From positions 869,501-933,500 of the forward strand of contig WPIO01000067.1 in NCBI GenBank assembly GCA_009760855.2: a DNA stretch of 64,000 bases. The letters run 5' to 3'. Position numbers and translations under genes: made by a program. Within the stretch, counting starts at the first letter, position 1. Each line of letters begins with the position of its first letter. The stretch is from Cristatella mucedo. Lineage: Eukaryota; Bryozoa; Phylactolaemata; Cristatellidae. The notes under the pieces are model-generated. The model did no database searches, was not told the DNA's origin, and saw only the letters and a program-made list of their open reading frames with translations. Below are positions 35,880 through 46,550 of this stretch, in pieces.

Positions 35880-37450
35880 ACGGCTGCCCTGATTTTATTT
35901 TCGCAAATGCTGTCGGAGGGGTCTTTTTGGGTGGAGCTCGGCCAGGAGATGCCCTGCTCCGAGAACGGTGCTCCTCTGTATTCCAGCTGGACCTGCTCTA
36001 TCAGTCTAGCTTCATGGGGTAACATCAAAGTCGGTGCCGGTGGCTCACTTAGCCTTAAGAGCATGCCGACTGCTCTCGGGAGTTCCAGTGCAGAGACAGA
36101 GATGGCTTCTGTCGTCACGATCTTCGATCCTTTTTACGGCAGGGCACTCAGTCCAGCCAGGCGCGACTGTCATCTTGTCACCGGCTCACCACAATGTTGA
36201 CTTGGCTTCTGGTCCTGCACATGCTGATCAGCTGGTTGGCTTGCAGTGGCTAGCTGTGCCAGCTTGAGTGCAAGCCAGACTCAGGTTAATTAACCAGCCA
36301 GCTGGCCAAGCCGGCACTGCAGCTCAAGCTCTCAACTAGCCCTGACCGACGACCAGCACTGCTGGGCTCACGAGCTGTGGTGTGTCTTTGCTGGCTGCAG
36401 CTAGGGCTCCTGGCAATTGCTCTACCACTACCTACTAAACTTGTGCCACGCCCCTGGTAACAGCATCCAGCTGCAGCCGAACCAGCTCGAGGTGTCTCTG
36501 CCCCGACAGATGGCAGTATTTGACTTTTGGAACCAGACGATGATGCAGCATGTGAAAAGCCTCCACAGAGTCGATATCATTGGGCAGTGCGCATCTGATG
36601 CTTGGGAAATGTCATTATCTGCTGCCATACATTGGAACAAGCCTGAGTCCTTATGCCATCGTCGGCCACAGAGAGATTCCCGACTGCAAGAGCCTTGGAG
36701 ACCGCCAGGTGACTTTCACTGTTGACGGCCTGAGCCTCGAGGCGATCGACGAAGAAATCTCTTCGGAACTGAGGTGAGGGTTCAGCCGGGGGTTCCAAAT
36801 GGCAGTCCTCACCTATACGAACTCCTCCCCTCTGACCTGAGGAAGGTGAAGATGGATGGTAGTCGACATGTGTATCCCTCTGGTTCAAATAATTGACAGT
36901 GAAGCCTAAAGGATGCTGTACCTGTGGCTGGGTCCCCTGCCTGCTGAGACTCTTGTGAACATCTCCATGCCAGATGTCATGCCCTTCATTGCTGGAGCAA
37001 CCACCTTACATGCCACGTCAGCTTGGAGTGTGCACTTCGCCATGCCCCCGGTCTTCTGGCCACCATGCCAGAAACTGCAGGGATTACCCAAAGGCCGAAA
37101 ATGGAAACTCTACCTATTGGCAACTAGACGAGTTCCCTCTTGTTCCACCACCACCCCGTTGAGAGGCTCCGCCAGCGATACTGGGCTCGGCTACTGCTGC
37201 ACTGCACCACAGCCTGCTGCTATGCCACCTCACAGCTTGGTACCACTGCCGGCCGATATCTGTAAAGTTCGACTTGCCCTTTTAACACCAGGTCGACTAG
37301 CAGCCCTAGCAACAGGCCAAGATAGCAGCTGGACCGGGATAAACGGCAAAGGTGGCTCCGCTCAAACCTCCGTGATCCTGGCCTCTTCCAGTCACCATAG
37401 GTCACTCGGATCCTCGGATCGCACTTGCCTCTCTGGATAGGCTAGAGCTC
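35880..37450 (+). repeat. GC-rich repeated segment, copy 2
   Basis: Pairs with 23,900-25,270. Its longest plus frames are 36,417-36,725 (102 codons) and 36,913-37,440 (175 codons); neither shows a recognised domain. Stops and frame changes are frequent. Unlike copy 1, it is followed to the right by more GC-rich sequence with a decayed RT, so it may be the 5' half of that element. Confidence 0.5.
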
Positions 37451-38017
37451 TTCAACCAACCAGACGAGTCGTCCCAAGACTCTCAGATCTCGGCACCCAA
37501 CTCTCAGAGCTCTGTTACAACTCGGTCCGGCTAGCCCTGCATCCTTGGAGGTTGAGTCGAGCACCACCTCATGCTTCCAATACCACTTGTCACCTACCTC
37601 GTGGGACTCAAAGTCACCTCACATGCCCATCTCAACCTTGGACTACCCACTCACCTGGCATCTGGCACCCCATCGTCGACGAGCAGAGCCCCAAGCAAAC
37701 TGCAGCTAACCACTTCATCAGTCTATACCGGATTGGGCTTCATTAGTCGTGCAGCCAAATAGCTTGTAGCTGAGAGAGCTGCTGCAGCTGCAAAGAACTG
37801 GGGCAGTTGTAAAAAGCATCGGTCCCCCAGCTAGCACAGCCATGCCGTGTGGGGATAGACTTTCCCTGGTACCCTCCATTTTCCTATTCTGGACTTCTGG
37901 CCCTTTGTGTCTGTCGTATGCTCCATCTGCCTCGGCATCTTCCAAATTTAGACATAAAACAAGCTGACCTAAGAGGCACTTTTGTATAGCGACAGAATAG
38001 CTTTAAAGGCAATCTAG
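37451..38017. other. Unassigned GC-rich DNA with a SINE 2 tail scrap
   Basis: Between the duplicated segment and a TA microsatellite. Around 37,980-38,020 the words CACTTTTGTATAGCGACAGA and ATAGCTTTAAAGGCAATCTA match the SINE family 2 tail (minus orientation). Short open frames have no domain. Confidence 0.45.
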
Positions 38018-38036
38018 CTTATATATATATTATTAT

Positions 38037-38076
<40 letters not shown>

Positions 38077-38192
38077 AAATATATTATATATTATTTATGT
38101 ATTATTATATATTATTATTGATATATGTGTGTATATATTATTCTCTTATTCTTGTATATGTATATATATATATACTATATATAGTATATATT

Positions 38193-38273
<81 letters not shown>
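38018..38273. repeat. Long TA-rich microsatellite
   Basis: TATATA arrays with interruptions, ending in about 36 uninterrupted TA units at 38,198-38,272. The tyrosine/isoleucine frames across it are artefacts. Confidence 0.95.
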
Positions 38274-38276
<3 letters not shown>

Positions 38277-38289
38277 TTACTTATTCTTG

Positions 38290-39671
38290 GCAATCAAGGC
38301 TAGCATTCCCAATAAGGGAAAGCCTTTTTCAGGATTCAAGACCAATACCTCTGTCCTGGGGTTGTGAAACACAGCCACCTTCCCTAGCAAGCCAACGTGG
38401 CATCTCCACAATCCCTAAGCGTTATGCATCTGGTGTGCCTGTGTTGAGACCGCAGTACAGATGTGCCTCACGAAGCTCAGCTGATATGCTTTCCTAACAC
38501 ATTCCAAGTCTTGCTTGCCTTTAGTCGCCCCCTGCTAGGATGAATATCATGCCACCAAGGACTATTTAATGGCAAAACTATTTTCCAGGTACCAAGGAGC
38601 AGTCTCCTGTCACCATACAAAGGCCATGTGATTCCGACATAATAGCCCACTGACAGCTAATTTAAGGCTTGGTGGCCGAGCAGGACCTCAGACAGCCAGC
38701 AGCGCAAGAGCCAACCATGCAGCTTTGAGCTAAATACAACTTCCAAACTCAGTTACTTGTATACAGTTCCGCATCTCTCTAGCACATCATTGCTGCAGCA
38801 ATTCCCTAGCTTCCCTGGCAGTCGCTCGTATTTTCCTCTCTCTCCACCTTGGAGGTGCACACAATACTTCATCGGTCGAAGTGCCCCCCAACTCATCGGA
38901 TGCTGGGCCATCTGTCACTGCTTCATCTACAGTCCCGAGCGGAGCTTATGCCAGAGAGCACCCATGCTTGCCCTCATATCCTCATTATCGTCTGCTTAGA
39001 TTTTTTTATTCCTGGCTGCAGGCCACCACTATCCTCACTTCCGGTTGTCACCACCTGCCTGCCGGCTGACATTCAATGGCTCCTGCAGCCTGTGATGCCT
39101 GCCTGGCCCACATACAGGCCACTGAATGTCTGATGTCGCCTGCACCAGACACCCTTCACATTGCCGTTTACCGATGCACTGCACCACTGCCTTTGCCTCA
39201 GCTAAGAGGCTGTCCCGCAACCTTCTGCCTCCCCTCTTCTAGATAGAGCTTGTCACCCACTGGTCGTCGGCCCTGATTACAGGCATTGCTACAACCACTA
39301 AACGGGCTTTGCTGCCAACATATGTCTAGTCAGCACCAGGTGGCCTGCCGTTGCGTGATCTACAATTGCAAGCCTGTTACCGGAAGAGGTTGTCCATTGG
39401 CCCTTGCTTGGAGCCTGCGCAAGCTGCTTGCGAGCCCCTTGGGCCAGCGGGCGTGGAATTCACAGAGCACCTGCAAATACTCTAAAAAGTCAATCATACC
39501 AGAAACATGCACAAAAACCTTCTGGCAATGCCGACGCCATTCTCTGGTGACGTGGCAGCATGCTAGGTGCACTGGCCGGCAAAATCTACAGCCAGGCCAA
39601 AGATTGCCTCTGGTATGGGCACACTCCATGCATGCCTCTTCCATGACAGCTGTTCAACATGTACTCACCAA
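38290..39671. other. GC-rich DNA, probable continuation of the LINE-like element
   Basis: Composition and broken plus-strand frames (38,757-38,999, 38,849-39,133, 39,286-39,705) resemble the flanking GC-rich element. The plus frame near 39,085-39,230 reads as proline- and leucine-rich protein without a known domain. It is cut at 39,672 by a LINE insertion. Confidence 0.4.
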
Positions 39672-39957
39672 TAACAATAATAATAATAATGATACACTTG
39701 ATTAAGCTCTCTCGGAGAACTGGTTATCTATCTAAGCACTTTAAACTTGCTGCAAAGGAAACACATTCTACTGGTGAGTGGTAGCATGCTTGATAAACAA
39801 CATGAATAACACAACTAGGGGTGACATGTACAGGGTCAGTATGCCAGTGAGATTAGTGGTAGCATGCACATTGTCAGCATGCATAAGCACATTAATGAAA
39901 AATCACAGGGACCCACTAAATGCTGTCCTAAATAGGTGTTATTTAAGCTCCTTTTAA
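39672..39957 (-). mobile_element. LINE 3' fragment I inserted in the GC-rich element
   Basis: (AAT)n at 39,672-39,691, then ACACTTGATTAAGCTCTCTC and the family 3' UTR with CAGGGACCCACTAAATGCTG, ending near 39,957. GC-rich sequence with different composition flanks both sides, so this is a nested insertion. Confidence 0.85.
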
Positions 39958-40059
39958 ATGAATCTCTTGGCCCTGCTCACAGCCAATTAAGTGGTCGCAC
40001 GTCTCAGTTGGGCCAACAACAGCACACAGCCCACCACCTACCACAAGTCCGGCCACCTG

Positions 40060-40960
40060 TGCCTTGTCGATCATAGCCTGCAAGCTGGTTTCGGCCATCG
40101 TAAACGGCTGCCTCTGCTTCTGTGACATTTCCTCTGCCAGGAGATCAGGATTCACCATGCCGATCTTCAAGAAAGTTGAACCAAGCCAGCTGGGCAATGT
40201 GAGACTGATTATGTTGCTCCTGAGACTTAACAAGCTGCTTTCGGGCTGCTTAGCCTCCAGTCTGGGCATGCTTGCACGGCTGGCCTGCCATTGCCCCAGC
40301 AAAGCAGATTCGTCCTGGGCTTCGACGGCGGCCTCCAGCATTCGTTCCTAGTCGAGAGGACATTTGAGGAATGGCCGGTCGCCATGGTCTACGTGAAATA
40401 TGCTCTGAATTTGTCGATCGCATGAACTCTTTCCGGTGCTAGCTTTCCTCACAAGGTGCTACCCAAGGTGCTACCGCATGCCGCCGCCTAGACGAGGCAT
40501 TCTGCAACTTTGTGGAGACCCTCTTTGCTGGATCGAGTTCCTGGTGAACAATAGCAGCCTGGCATTCATCACCAACCCCTCTGGCGTCCGGCAGGATTAC
40601 CACCTTTTGCCCATTTAGTTTGACCTGGTGATGGAGCGGACCATAAGTCTGATCACAAGCAATGCCTATTCCAGCTTCCCGAAGTGATACACTTGCTCTG
40701 CATATGTACTCTCACTGACGACCTGACTCTCTTAGCCCAGTCGGCCGAGGGCCAGCAGTCACATGTATCTGCCATGGAGGACTCCTTGTTCGCATTCAGT
40801 CTCTTCCTCAGGCCCGAGAAATGTATGGTTGTCTCGTGACTTGACACACGAGCGACCCAGGTTGCAATCACCTTGCAGATTGGGCAGATCCAAGAGCTTC
40901 CTGGAGACACGCACTTGCAGTACTTGGGATTGCCGCAAGGACTCGGGCAGCCGTAGGTAG
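40060..40960 (+). pseudogene. Decayed R2/NeSL-like reverse transcriptase
   Basis: In separate plus frames one sees, in the expected order: an N-terminal RT block MPIFKKVEPSQLGNVRLIML with NKLLSGCLASSL (40,162-40,270); motif B as GVRQDYHLLPI then a stop and FDLVMERTI (40,585-40,650); motif C as TDDLTLLAQSAEGQQ (40,717-40,760) where relatives have ADD; the LFLRPEKC block (40,800-40,830); and a thumb block LQYLGLPQGLGQP near 40,916-40,955. The GVRQGCPLSP-type motif and YLG-P-G thumb are typical of R2/NeSL/CRE-group and some other LINEs. At least two frameshifts and a stop break it. Clade assignment is uncertain. Confidence 0.62.
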
Positions 40961-41675
40961 ACGTAGCTCAAGTGTGAAACTCTCTCACGAAGGACATCAA
41001 TCTCCCGAAAGCCTTTTTCCCGCGCCCAAGGCAGAAGCGGCTGTGGCGGGACTAGCTCTGCCGAGCTGACAAGATATCTCAGGCAGCCCTGAAGCCTACC
41101 GACAACGCAGTCGTCAATCTCTGCCGCACTGTTTGTGTGCCGTGCTTTTTCTCAGCACACAATTCCTGTTTGCCCTGCATTCGTCTGGAGGCCTTGGTTG
41201 CTTCTGGTCGGGACAGAATGCTGCCACACTGGGCACGATGCAGGCTTGCAGGATTCACGCAGGCATGCTGGACTCGTCGGGCTGGGCGGTGTCGTTCACC
41301 ATGCGACACCGCCTCGACCGGGCCATCGCCTTCGTTGGCAGCACGCAAAACGCAGGATGAGCTCGAGCTTGGCCATCCTGTCGCAACAGGGCCGGCCTGG
41401 CGTCTCTCTGATCGCAGCAGGCACCTAAGTGACTCACCAGCCTGAGCCGAAGCCTCGATCCGGCCTAAGGAATCTGGACTGGAGCAATTACTGACACAGA
41501 AGCCCATGGTATCCAAGTTCCTCGAGTTTGCTTGGCAGACTGACGCTTTGGCAAGGGCCGAACAAGCTCACCGAGGCAGAGTCTGCTACTGCCTGGCGAC
41601 GACTGACCAGTTCGTGAACCACGGCCACGTGTTCTTCACTAGCCTCGAGCTGTCATTTCAGGCATGGAGCTTTCT

Positions 41676-42317
41676 TCACCGAGCCTTACGGGACGGTCTG
41701 TTGGTCTGAACGGCAATGACCGGGCTCAAACCAGCTTCAGCCTGTGTGGCTACATGCACCAATCGGTCAGCATTATGCTGAGCCATTGCCCACCAATCCC
41801 GTAGACCATCACAGCAACTCACAACACTGTCTTGAGCCGCCTTATCAGCACTCTCCTGAAGTGTCTGCAGAGATTCATATCGGTGGAAAGAAGTTGCCGA
41901 GCAAGCGAACGGCCTAGGCACCCGTACCTCACCGTCGACAACTGATCGGAGGTGGTTATCTTCGATGTCGCAGTCCCATTCAACCATGATGCAGACACCC
42001 TCTGTGTCACAGCATAGATGTATGTGGTCAAATACTCGGGCATCGTCCGAGATCTTCTGGCCCGAAGCGACAGGTAAGCTTCCGTGTGAGACGGCGTATA
42101 GTCGGCACGCTCGGTAGCTTCTTCTTCTTGGGGGACGACGGACTGCTGGACTTCGGCATCTTGCAAAGCAAGTGCACAGTTTCACTTTGGCTGTGAGCGC
42201 TTTAAGCATTACCAGGTCGGAGACTGCGCGGTCTATCTTCCAAAGCAGCAAGTCAGTGCCGAAGCTGTGGTAGGTAAAAGCCACGGGGCACAAATGTATA
42301 GAATGCATTTTTTTCAA
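41676..42317 (-). CDS. Unrecognised 213-codon open frame in GC-rich DNA
   Basis: A minus-strand frame without internal stops at the right end of the GC-rich region. It has an Arg-rich part (residues about 50-70, RSPAVRRPPRRRSYRACR) and an acidic middle with VEWDCDIEDNHLRSVVDG. No signal peptide, membrane segment or domain is recognised. GC-rich DNA has fewer stops, and a second long frame (42,166-41,819) overlaps it, so it may be chance or part of the mobile element read on the other strand. Confidence 0.2.
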   Translation of the reverse strand: MKKMHSIHLCPVAFTYHSFGTDLLLWKIDRAVSDLVMLKALTAKVKLCTCFARCRSPAVRRPPRRRSYRACRLYAVSHGSLPVASGQKISDDARVFDHIHLCCDTEGVCIMVEWDCDIEDNHLRSVVDGEVRVPRPFACSATSFHRYESLQTLQESADKAAQDSVVSCCDGLRDWWAMAQHNADRLVHVATQAEAGLSPVIAVQTNRPSRKAR

Positions 42318-42425
42318 CGAATCAAGTCAGCTGAGCAGCGACCTGGGCAAGGTAGAGGGCCGACAGTGGACAGAAGCAGCAGCAGCAGCACAGGCACACA
42401 CCGGGCCAGCATAGAGTGCCTAGAT

Positions 42426-42608
42426 CAGTGATTCTCAACCGGTGGGTCGCGAACCCTCTGAGGGTCAAGCGACCCTTTCACAAGGGGTCGCCTAAGATAA
42501 CTGTACAACAAGCATCTACACATTGTGATCACAATATTTTTCGAGGGTCTCAGAAACAGGAGGAACTGTATTAAAGGGTAGCCGCATTAGGAAGGTTGAG
42601 AACCGGTG
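42426..42608. mobile_element. hAT-type MITE, SPIN/URR1-like
   Basis: Left end CAGTGATTCTCAACCGGTGG and right end GGAAGGTTGAGAACCGGTG form imperfect terminal inverted repeats (CAGTGATTCTCAACC against CACCGGTTCTCAACC, 13 of 15). The 8 bp flanks GCCTAGAT and CCCTAGAC agree at 6 positions, as expected of an aged 8 bp hAT target duplication. Inside, GGGTCGCGAACCC, GCGACCCTTTCACAAGGGGT, AGGAACTGTATTAAAGGGT and CGCATTAGGAAGGTTGAGAA are the hallmark words of the short hAT elements known as SPIN, URR1 and relatives in vertebrates and some invertebrates. It has no coding capacity. Confidence 0.85.
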
Positions 42609-43004
42609 CCCTAGACGATGACCAAGCAAGATTGGCGCTCTGGATTGGTTCTCTGGATTGATGAAGGAAATCAAGCTAAGTACGTCAGCCCTAGGAATGC
42701 ACTAAATATATAATTATACATACCTATTCTTACGACTTGTGCTGCCGCACAAGATCAAGAGGAATTGCATCGCTGCCCCAAAAAGTGAAAAATCCAGCTG
42801 CACCTCCGGACCCAAGCCCAGCTATGTGAGGTGCAATTCTAACCAACAGTAGTTTATAAAGGCATAATATAGACCTTGAAAGCATCGCCAATTCATATAA
42901 GTCACATTCCATTAACCATCTTGACCTGGATCTCGACGAATAAAGTGGCCACACGAATAACCCAAACCGATATAATGCAGTAATAATAACCAATTTAACA
43001 GACT

Positions 43005-43140
43005 AATTTATATGACGGTGGAAGAACCTTTGCGGCTATCACGAGGGAATGCAGTTGGCGATATAGAATCGCCCACTGTGACACTCCAGCCCACGACCTG
43101 GGCCGTGAACAGCTAGCACCATAACCCCTGGGCTAAGATT
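43005..43140 (-). mobile_element. tRNA-derived SINE, family 2, diverged
   Basis: GAAGAACCTTTGCGGCTATC, GGCGATATAGAATCGCCCAC and CCAGCCCACGACCTGGGCCG follow the same order as the copy at 34,745. The head on the right (CCCTGGGCTAAG) is decayed. Confidence 0.6.
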
Positions 43141-43704
43141 GGAGGGGGGCAAAGATGTGCTACATGGTGGTCAAAAACTGGTCGATATCTTTTTAATTTC
43201 ATCTATTGAAGAACACACAAAATATTAATGCATGCAATCTCAAGTTGCGGTAATTTGAAGATGACCGTAACGTATTAAACAAAATTATTATGAAAGACAT
43301 GTTAAAATCAGAAGTAGTATGTCGACATCACTAATTAGTTTTTTTGAGTTTTACGGCTAAGGAGTAGCATTTTATGAGCGAAGAGGTAAATGAAAGCTGA
43401 TGAGCCATAAACAGACGCCAACCATTACATTGATCTAACATATTGCACGACATTTAAGCCCACTTTTTTTAATTTGGGGTCGGACGGCAGAAAGGGGAGC
43501 CTTAACATGGGAACTTACTTTTTTCTTTGCTATTTTGCTAAATGAAGCTTTTAATGCGCTTCCAGTTGTAATGCATTTGGGGCATTTCAGATGCAAAGGG
43601 GGAAAGCAAAATGAGACATTTAATGGCTAGACTACTGACGACTTATATTATAACGGAGTTTCCATAAATTTTCAAGCCATTGATATGAAAGAGGAAGATT
43701 GAGA
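43141..43704. other. Unassigned AT-rich DNA
   Basis: No repeat or frame that I can support. Confidence 0.4.
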
Positions 43705-44665
43705 CGGTTTTACTCTTGCTGATGCGATTACCAAATACAATCTAGGCTCTCACTTCTATGCGGATGGCACTCATTTGTATCGTTGCTTTAATCCCTCCCA
43801 GCCTCCAGCACGTTAAATTCTCTCAACTCCCTTGCTGCATTTATTGATGACACTCTCACATGGATGGCAGAAACTTTCGTGAATTGAATGGTGATAAAAA
43901 CCAATTTACTAGTTATGGGCAAACCGAGTGTGATTCAGAAATTGGAAAAACTAACCCGGAAATTGCCTGCCAGGATTTATTCTGTGGAAAATTAAGTACC
44001 AAATTTAGGTGGCATGTTATAACCTTTCATTAGACGATCATATCAGCTCCACAGTTAAGTCTGCCTACTTTCAGCTCCAACGCATAGCCAAAATTTGCTT
44101 TTGTTTGGATAAGGATAACTAATCTAAATTGGTTCAAGCGTTTGAAACATCCCGTCTTGACATCTATAATTTACTGCTTGCTGGTCTACCGGCCAGTGTA
44201 ATCAGGCGCTTACAGCTGTTGCAAAACTCTGCAGCAAGGCCTCATCGTACCACTAGCTGTTTGGAATCAAAGAGTTTACTTATACCTCATGCTTACCTCA
44301 AATTCATTGGAGACCATGCTTTAAGTTCGTATGCTCACAAATCCCGAAACTATCTTTCATCTTGTATTAGACGTCTCTTGATTTGACATTTAAAAGAAAC
44401 TAAAAACTCACCCTGTATGGCTGCATTTCGCGAGTTCCCGTGACTCCTCTTTTATGTACTTATAGGTAGTGACACTTAGCACGCTGCCACTTACCACGCT
44501 TGCATACTGAATTTGTGCGTGTCGCCTCAAACCATGTTATTCTCGTATTTAATGTGCGTGCTAAAACTAACCATTCAAAATCGTACTTCCTTTTGCAGCA
44601 AATGTAAAGTGCCAAGAAAAAAACTAAGTTCTCTGACGGCGCTTTGTCAAAAGTATGATTGCGGT
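43705..44665 (+). mobile_element. LINE copy J, 5'-truncated and deleted
   Basis: Begins at the motif C region (TTCTATGCGGATGGCACTCA, so ADD has become ADG), runs through the linker and a C-terminal frame at 44,129-44,386, and ends in the family tail near 44,660 (GAAAAAAACTAAGTTCTCTG, then ACGGCGCTTTGTC). About 150 bp of the C-terminal region (between AARLVCRE-type sequence and the SESNSL-type block) are deleted at about 44,240. Confidence 0.82.
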
Positions 44666-45876
44666 TATGATTGCTAACATCATCTCCGAGGCTGAGGATA
44701 GCAGTAGATAGCGATGAGTGATTATTACGAGTCTTGATATGGTTTCGTTCGTTCAGTTAGCGAATACAAATATTTATTAACAATTTGCTTTAATGATAAG
44801 AAAGGCTTTTGCTTTTTCATCGGGGATCGCGGGGGTTTGCACGGCAACGTACGGTATGCAATAAACGCATACATTTAAAAAAAATGACATGTAGCCTCGA
44901 GGTTGACTCTTCGGCTAGTAGCTATAACGAAAATAAAGAGCAAACGAAAACTAGCGAGTTTTTTATCTCCGGGGAATGAAGTGAATGAATGGGGTGAATG
45001 GCCAACCCAAACAGATACGCCTTTATTTACATGAATTTGGCACGTCTACACTCATTTCCTTACGCCAATTAAATTGGATTTGACCGGATGTGAAGAACGT
45101 ATGCCAACGAAATCTTAATGAAATCTTACCAGATTATGTAACTTGGTGCAGCCGTGCCCCACCCCTGGCAATAATAAGAAGTCCAGTCCCCTGAACATGT
45201 TGCTTTTTGTATCCTTGTCTCTATTTAGCAGTCCCGACCTCAAGAAAAGTGTTTCAGAGTGATTTGCAGGCTTTCTGGCGGTCGATAACATGCATATTCA
45301 CTAAGCAAGGGTTCTTCTACGTGACACACTGGATATCTGGTTGCGTGCTTTTGAATTTGACTCTAAGCATGTTGCCTGGATTTTCATGGACTCTTCGTCG
45401 TTTGTTGTCGTTATAAAACATGCAGAGAGATATTTGCTTTACTTTTGACTCCATAGAAAACCCGTAGTTGTACGTTCACAGGCTGTGGCAAAGTTTTGTA
45501 CTTGTGTTTCCCAAATCACCTTATCTTTTCTTATCGCTTTGGCAAGTGGCACAAGTTTGCCTGATTTTTCTACTAAGTGACATTGCACTGGTTTGCTGTG
45601 CTGTGATGTCAAGGAGTGATGGATGAATGCAGTCAGTCCAAGCGACATCTGAGTATGAACTTTCGCTGCCTTCATCGGCTGGTTTTGTTCAGGAGTTATT
45701 TATTTTTAGCTGCTCGTATTTCTACTTCTGTTATATAAACAATCTGTCGTCTTGTAAATTCTTGTCATCGATTATAACAGTGAGCTGTAGTACAGTTCAA
45801 TGTGCAATTTCAAATATTCATGCAAGCAATATTTTTCTTTCATCATTTCAACGTCTTGATTGTTACTTTCCTGTTT
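44666..45876. other. Unassigned DNA
   Basis: AT-moderate sequence; the frame at 45,627-46,013 is extended by a TG repeat and is not credible. No exon with good splice flanks was found. Confidence 0.4.
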
Positions 45877-45930
45877 GTGTGTGTGTGTCTGTGTGTGTGT
45901 CTGTGCGTGTGTCTCTGTGTGTGTGTGTGT

Positions 45931-45988
<58 letters not shown>

Positions 45989-45996
45989 GTGTAGGT
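45877..45996. repeat. (TG)n microsatellite
   Basis: Interrupted TG/TCTG units followed by about 29 uninterrupted TG units. Confidence 0.97.
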
Positions 45997-46035
45997 TTGC
46001 ATTAAGACATTAAAATTTGGAGCATAGCCGTGCAA

Positions 46036-46110
46036 CTTGTCACGAGTGATCGTCGCTGTCACATAGTTACACCGTTTCAAGCCGATATGCACTGGCTCCA
46101 CTTCTCGAAG
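46036..46110 (+). mobile_element. LINE C-terminal scrap L
   Basis: GAGTGATCGTCGCTGTCACA, then GCCGATATGCACTGGCTCCA correspond to the GTGAGCATCGCAGTTGCCAC ... GCCGACCTGCACTGGCTACC part of LINE copy D. Fewer than 80 bp match, with no tail. Confidence 0.5.
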
Positions 46111-46475
46111 CTTGTCAACACGAGTGTAATTGCATTTACTCCAGGTCTCTGTATTCAATCTTTTTCGGGCCAAATATTCAAACTAATTCCCAGTCTGGCT
46201 TGGGATAATATCACCCACTCGTGTGACTATGATAGCTTAGATATCCACGCCTCAAATCCGTAATGGACCATGAGTTTCGTCTGCTTACGGCAGCTCATTC
46301 CTGACTCACTTCGCGGCATATCCCGATTTGGCATGGGAAAGCAGCTAAAACAAGTTTATTCATAACAGCAATTTCTAGGTTCCCGTGAGTTTTCCGTCGT
46401 GTTTTTCTGGGTGCTGACATTGTGAGTGGCTATTGTAGTGGCATATTTGCTGTTTAGTATATATTATGGAAGGGC

Positions 46476-46485
<10 letters not shown>

Positions 46486-46513
<28 letters not shown>

Positions 46514-46518
46514 AATAA

Positions 46519-46545
<27 letters not shown>
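46486..46545. repeat. (GACA)n followed by (GA)n
   Basis: About seven GACA units and about ten GA units. Confidence 0.95.

Positions 46546-46550
<5 letters not shown>

Larger units (their letters stand above)
29690..37450. repeat. Large direct duplication, copy 2
   Basis: Partner of 16,140-25,270 (see anchors there). Insertions private to this copy are the LINE at 31,697-32,790, the family 2 SINE at 34,745-34,915 and a family 1 SINE at 34,988-35,112. The similarity continues into the GC-rich part up to about 37,450. Confidence 0.75.

Noticed and set aside
36417-37440. Host gene with frames of 102 and 175 codons
   Set aside because: The region is repeated at 24-25 kb and has many frame changes, so a mobile element remnant explains it better.
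38097-38497. Tyr-Ile rich frames of 68 and 122 codons
   Set aside because: Products of the TA microsatellite.
41079-41516. 145-codon minus-strand frame and several overlapping frames
   Set aside because: GC-rich DNA downstream of the decayed RT gives long frames in most phases; no domain.
45627-46173. Frames of 128 and 133 codons across the TG repeat
   Set aside because: About one third of each is the repeat itself; the remainder has no domain.
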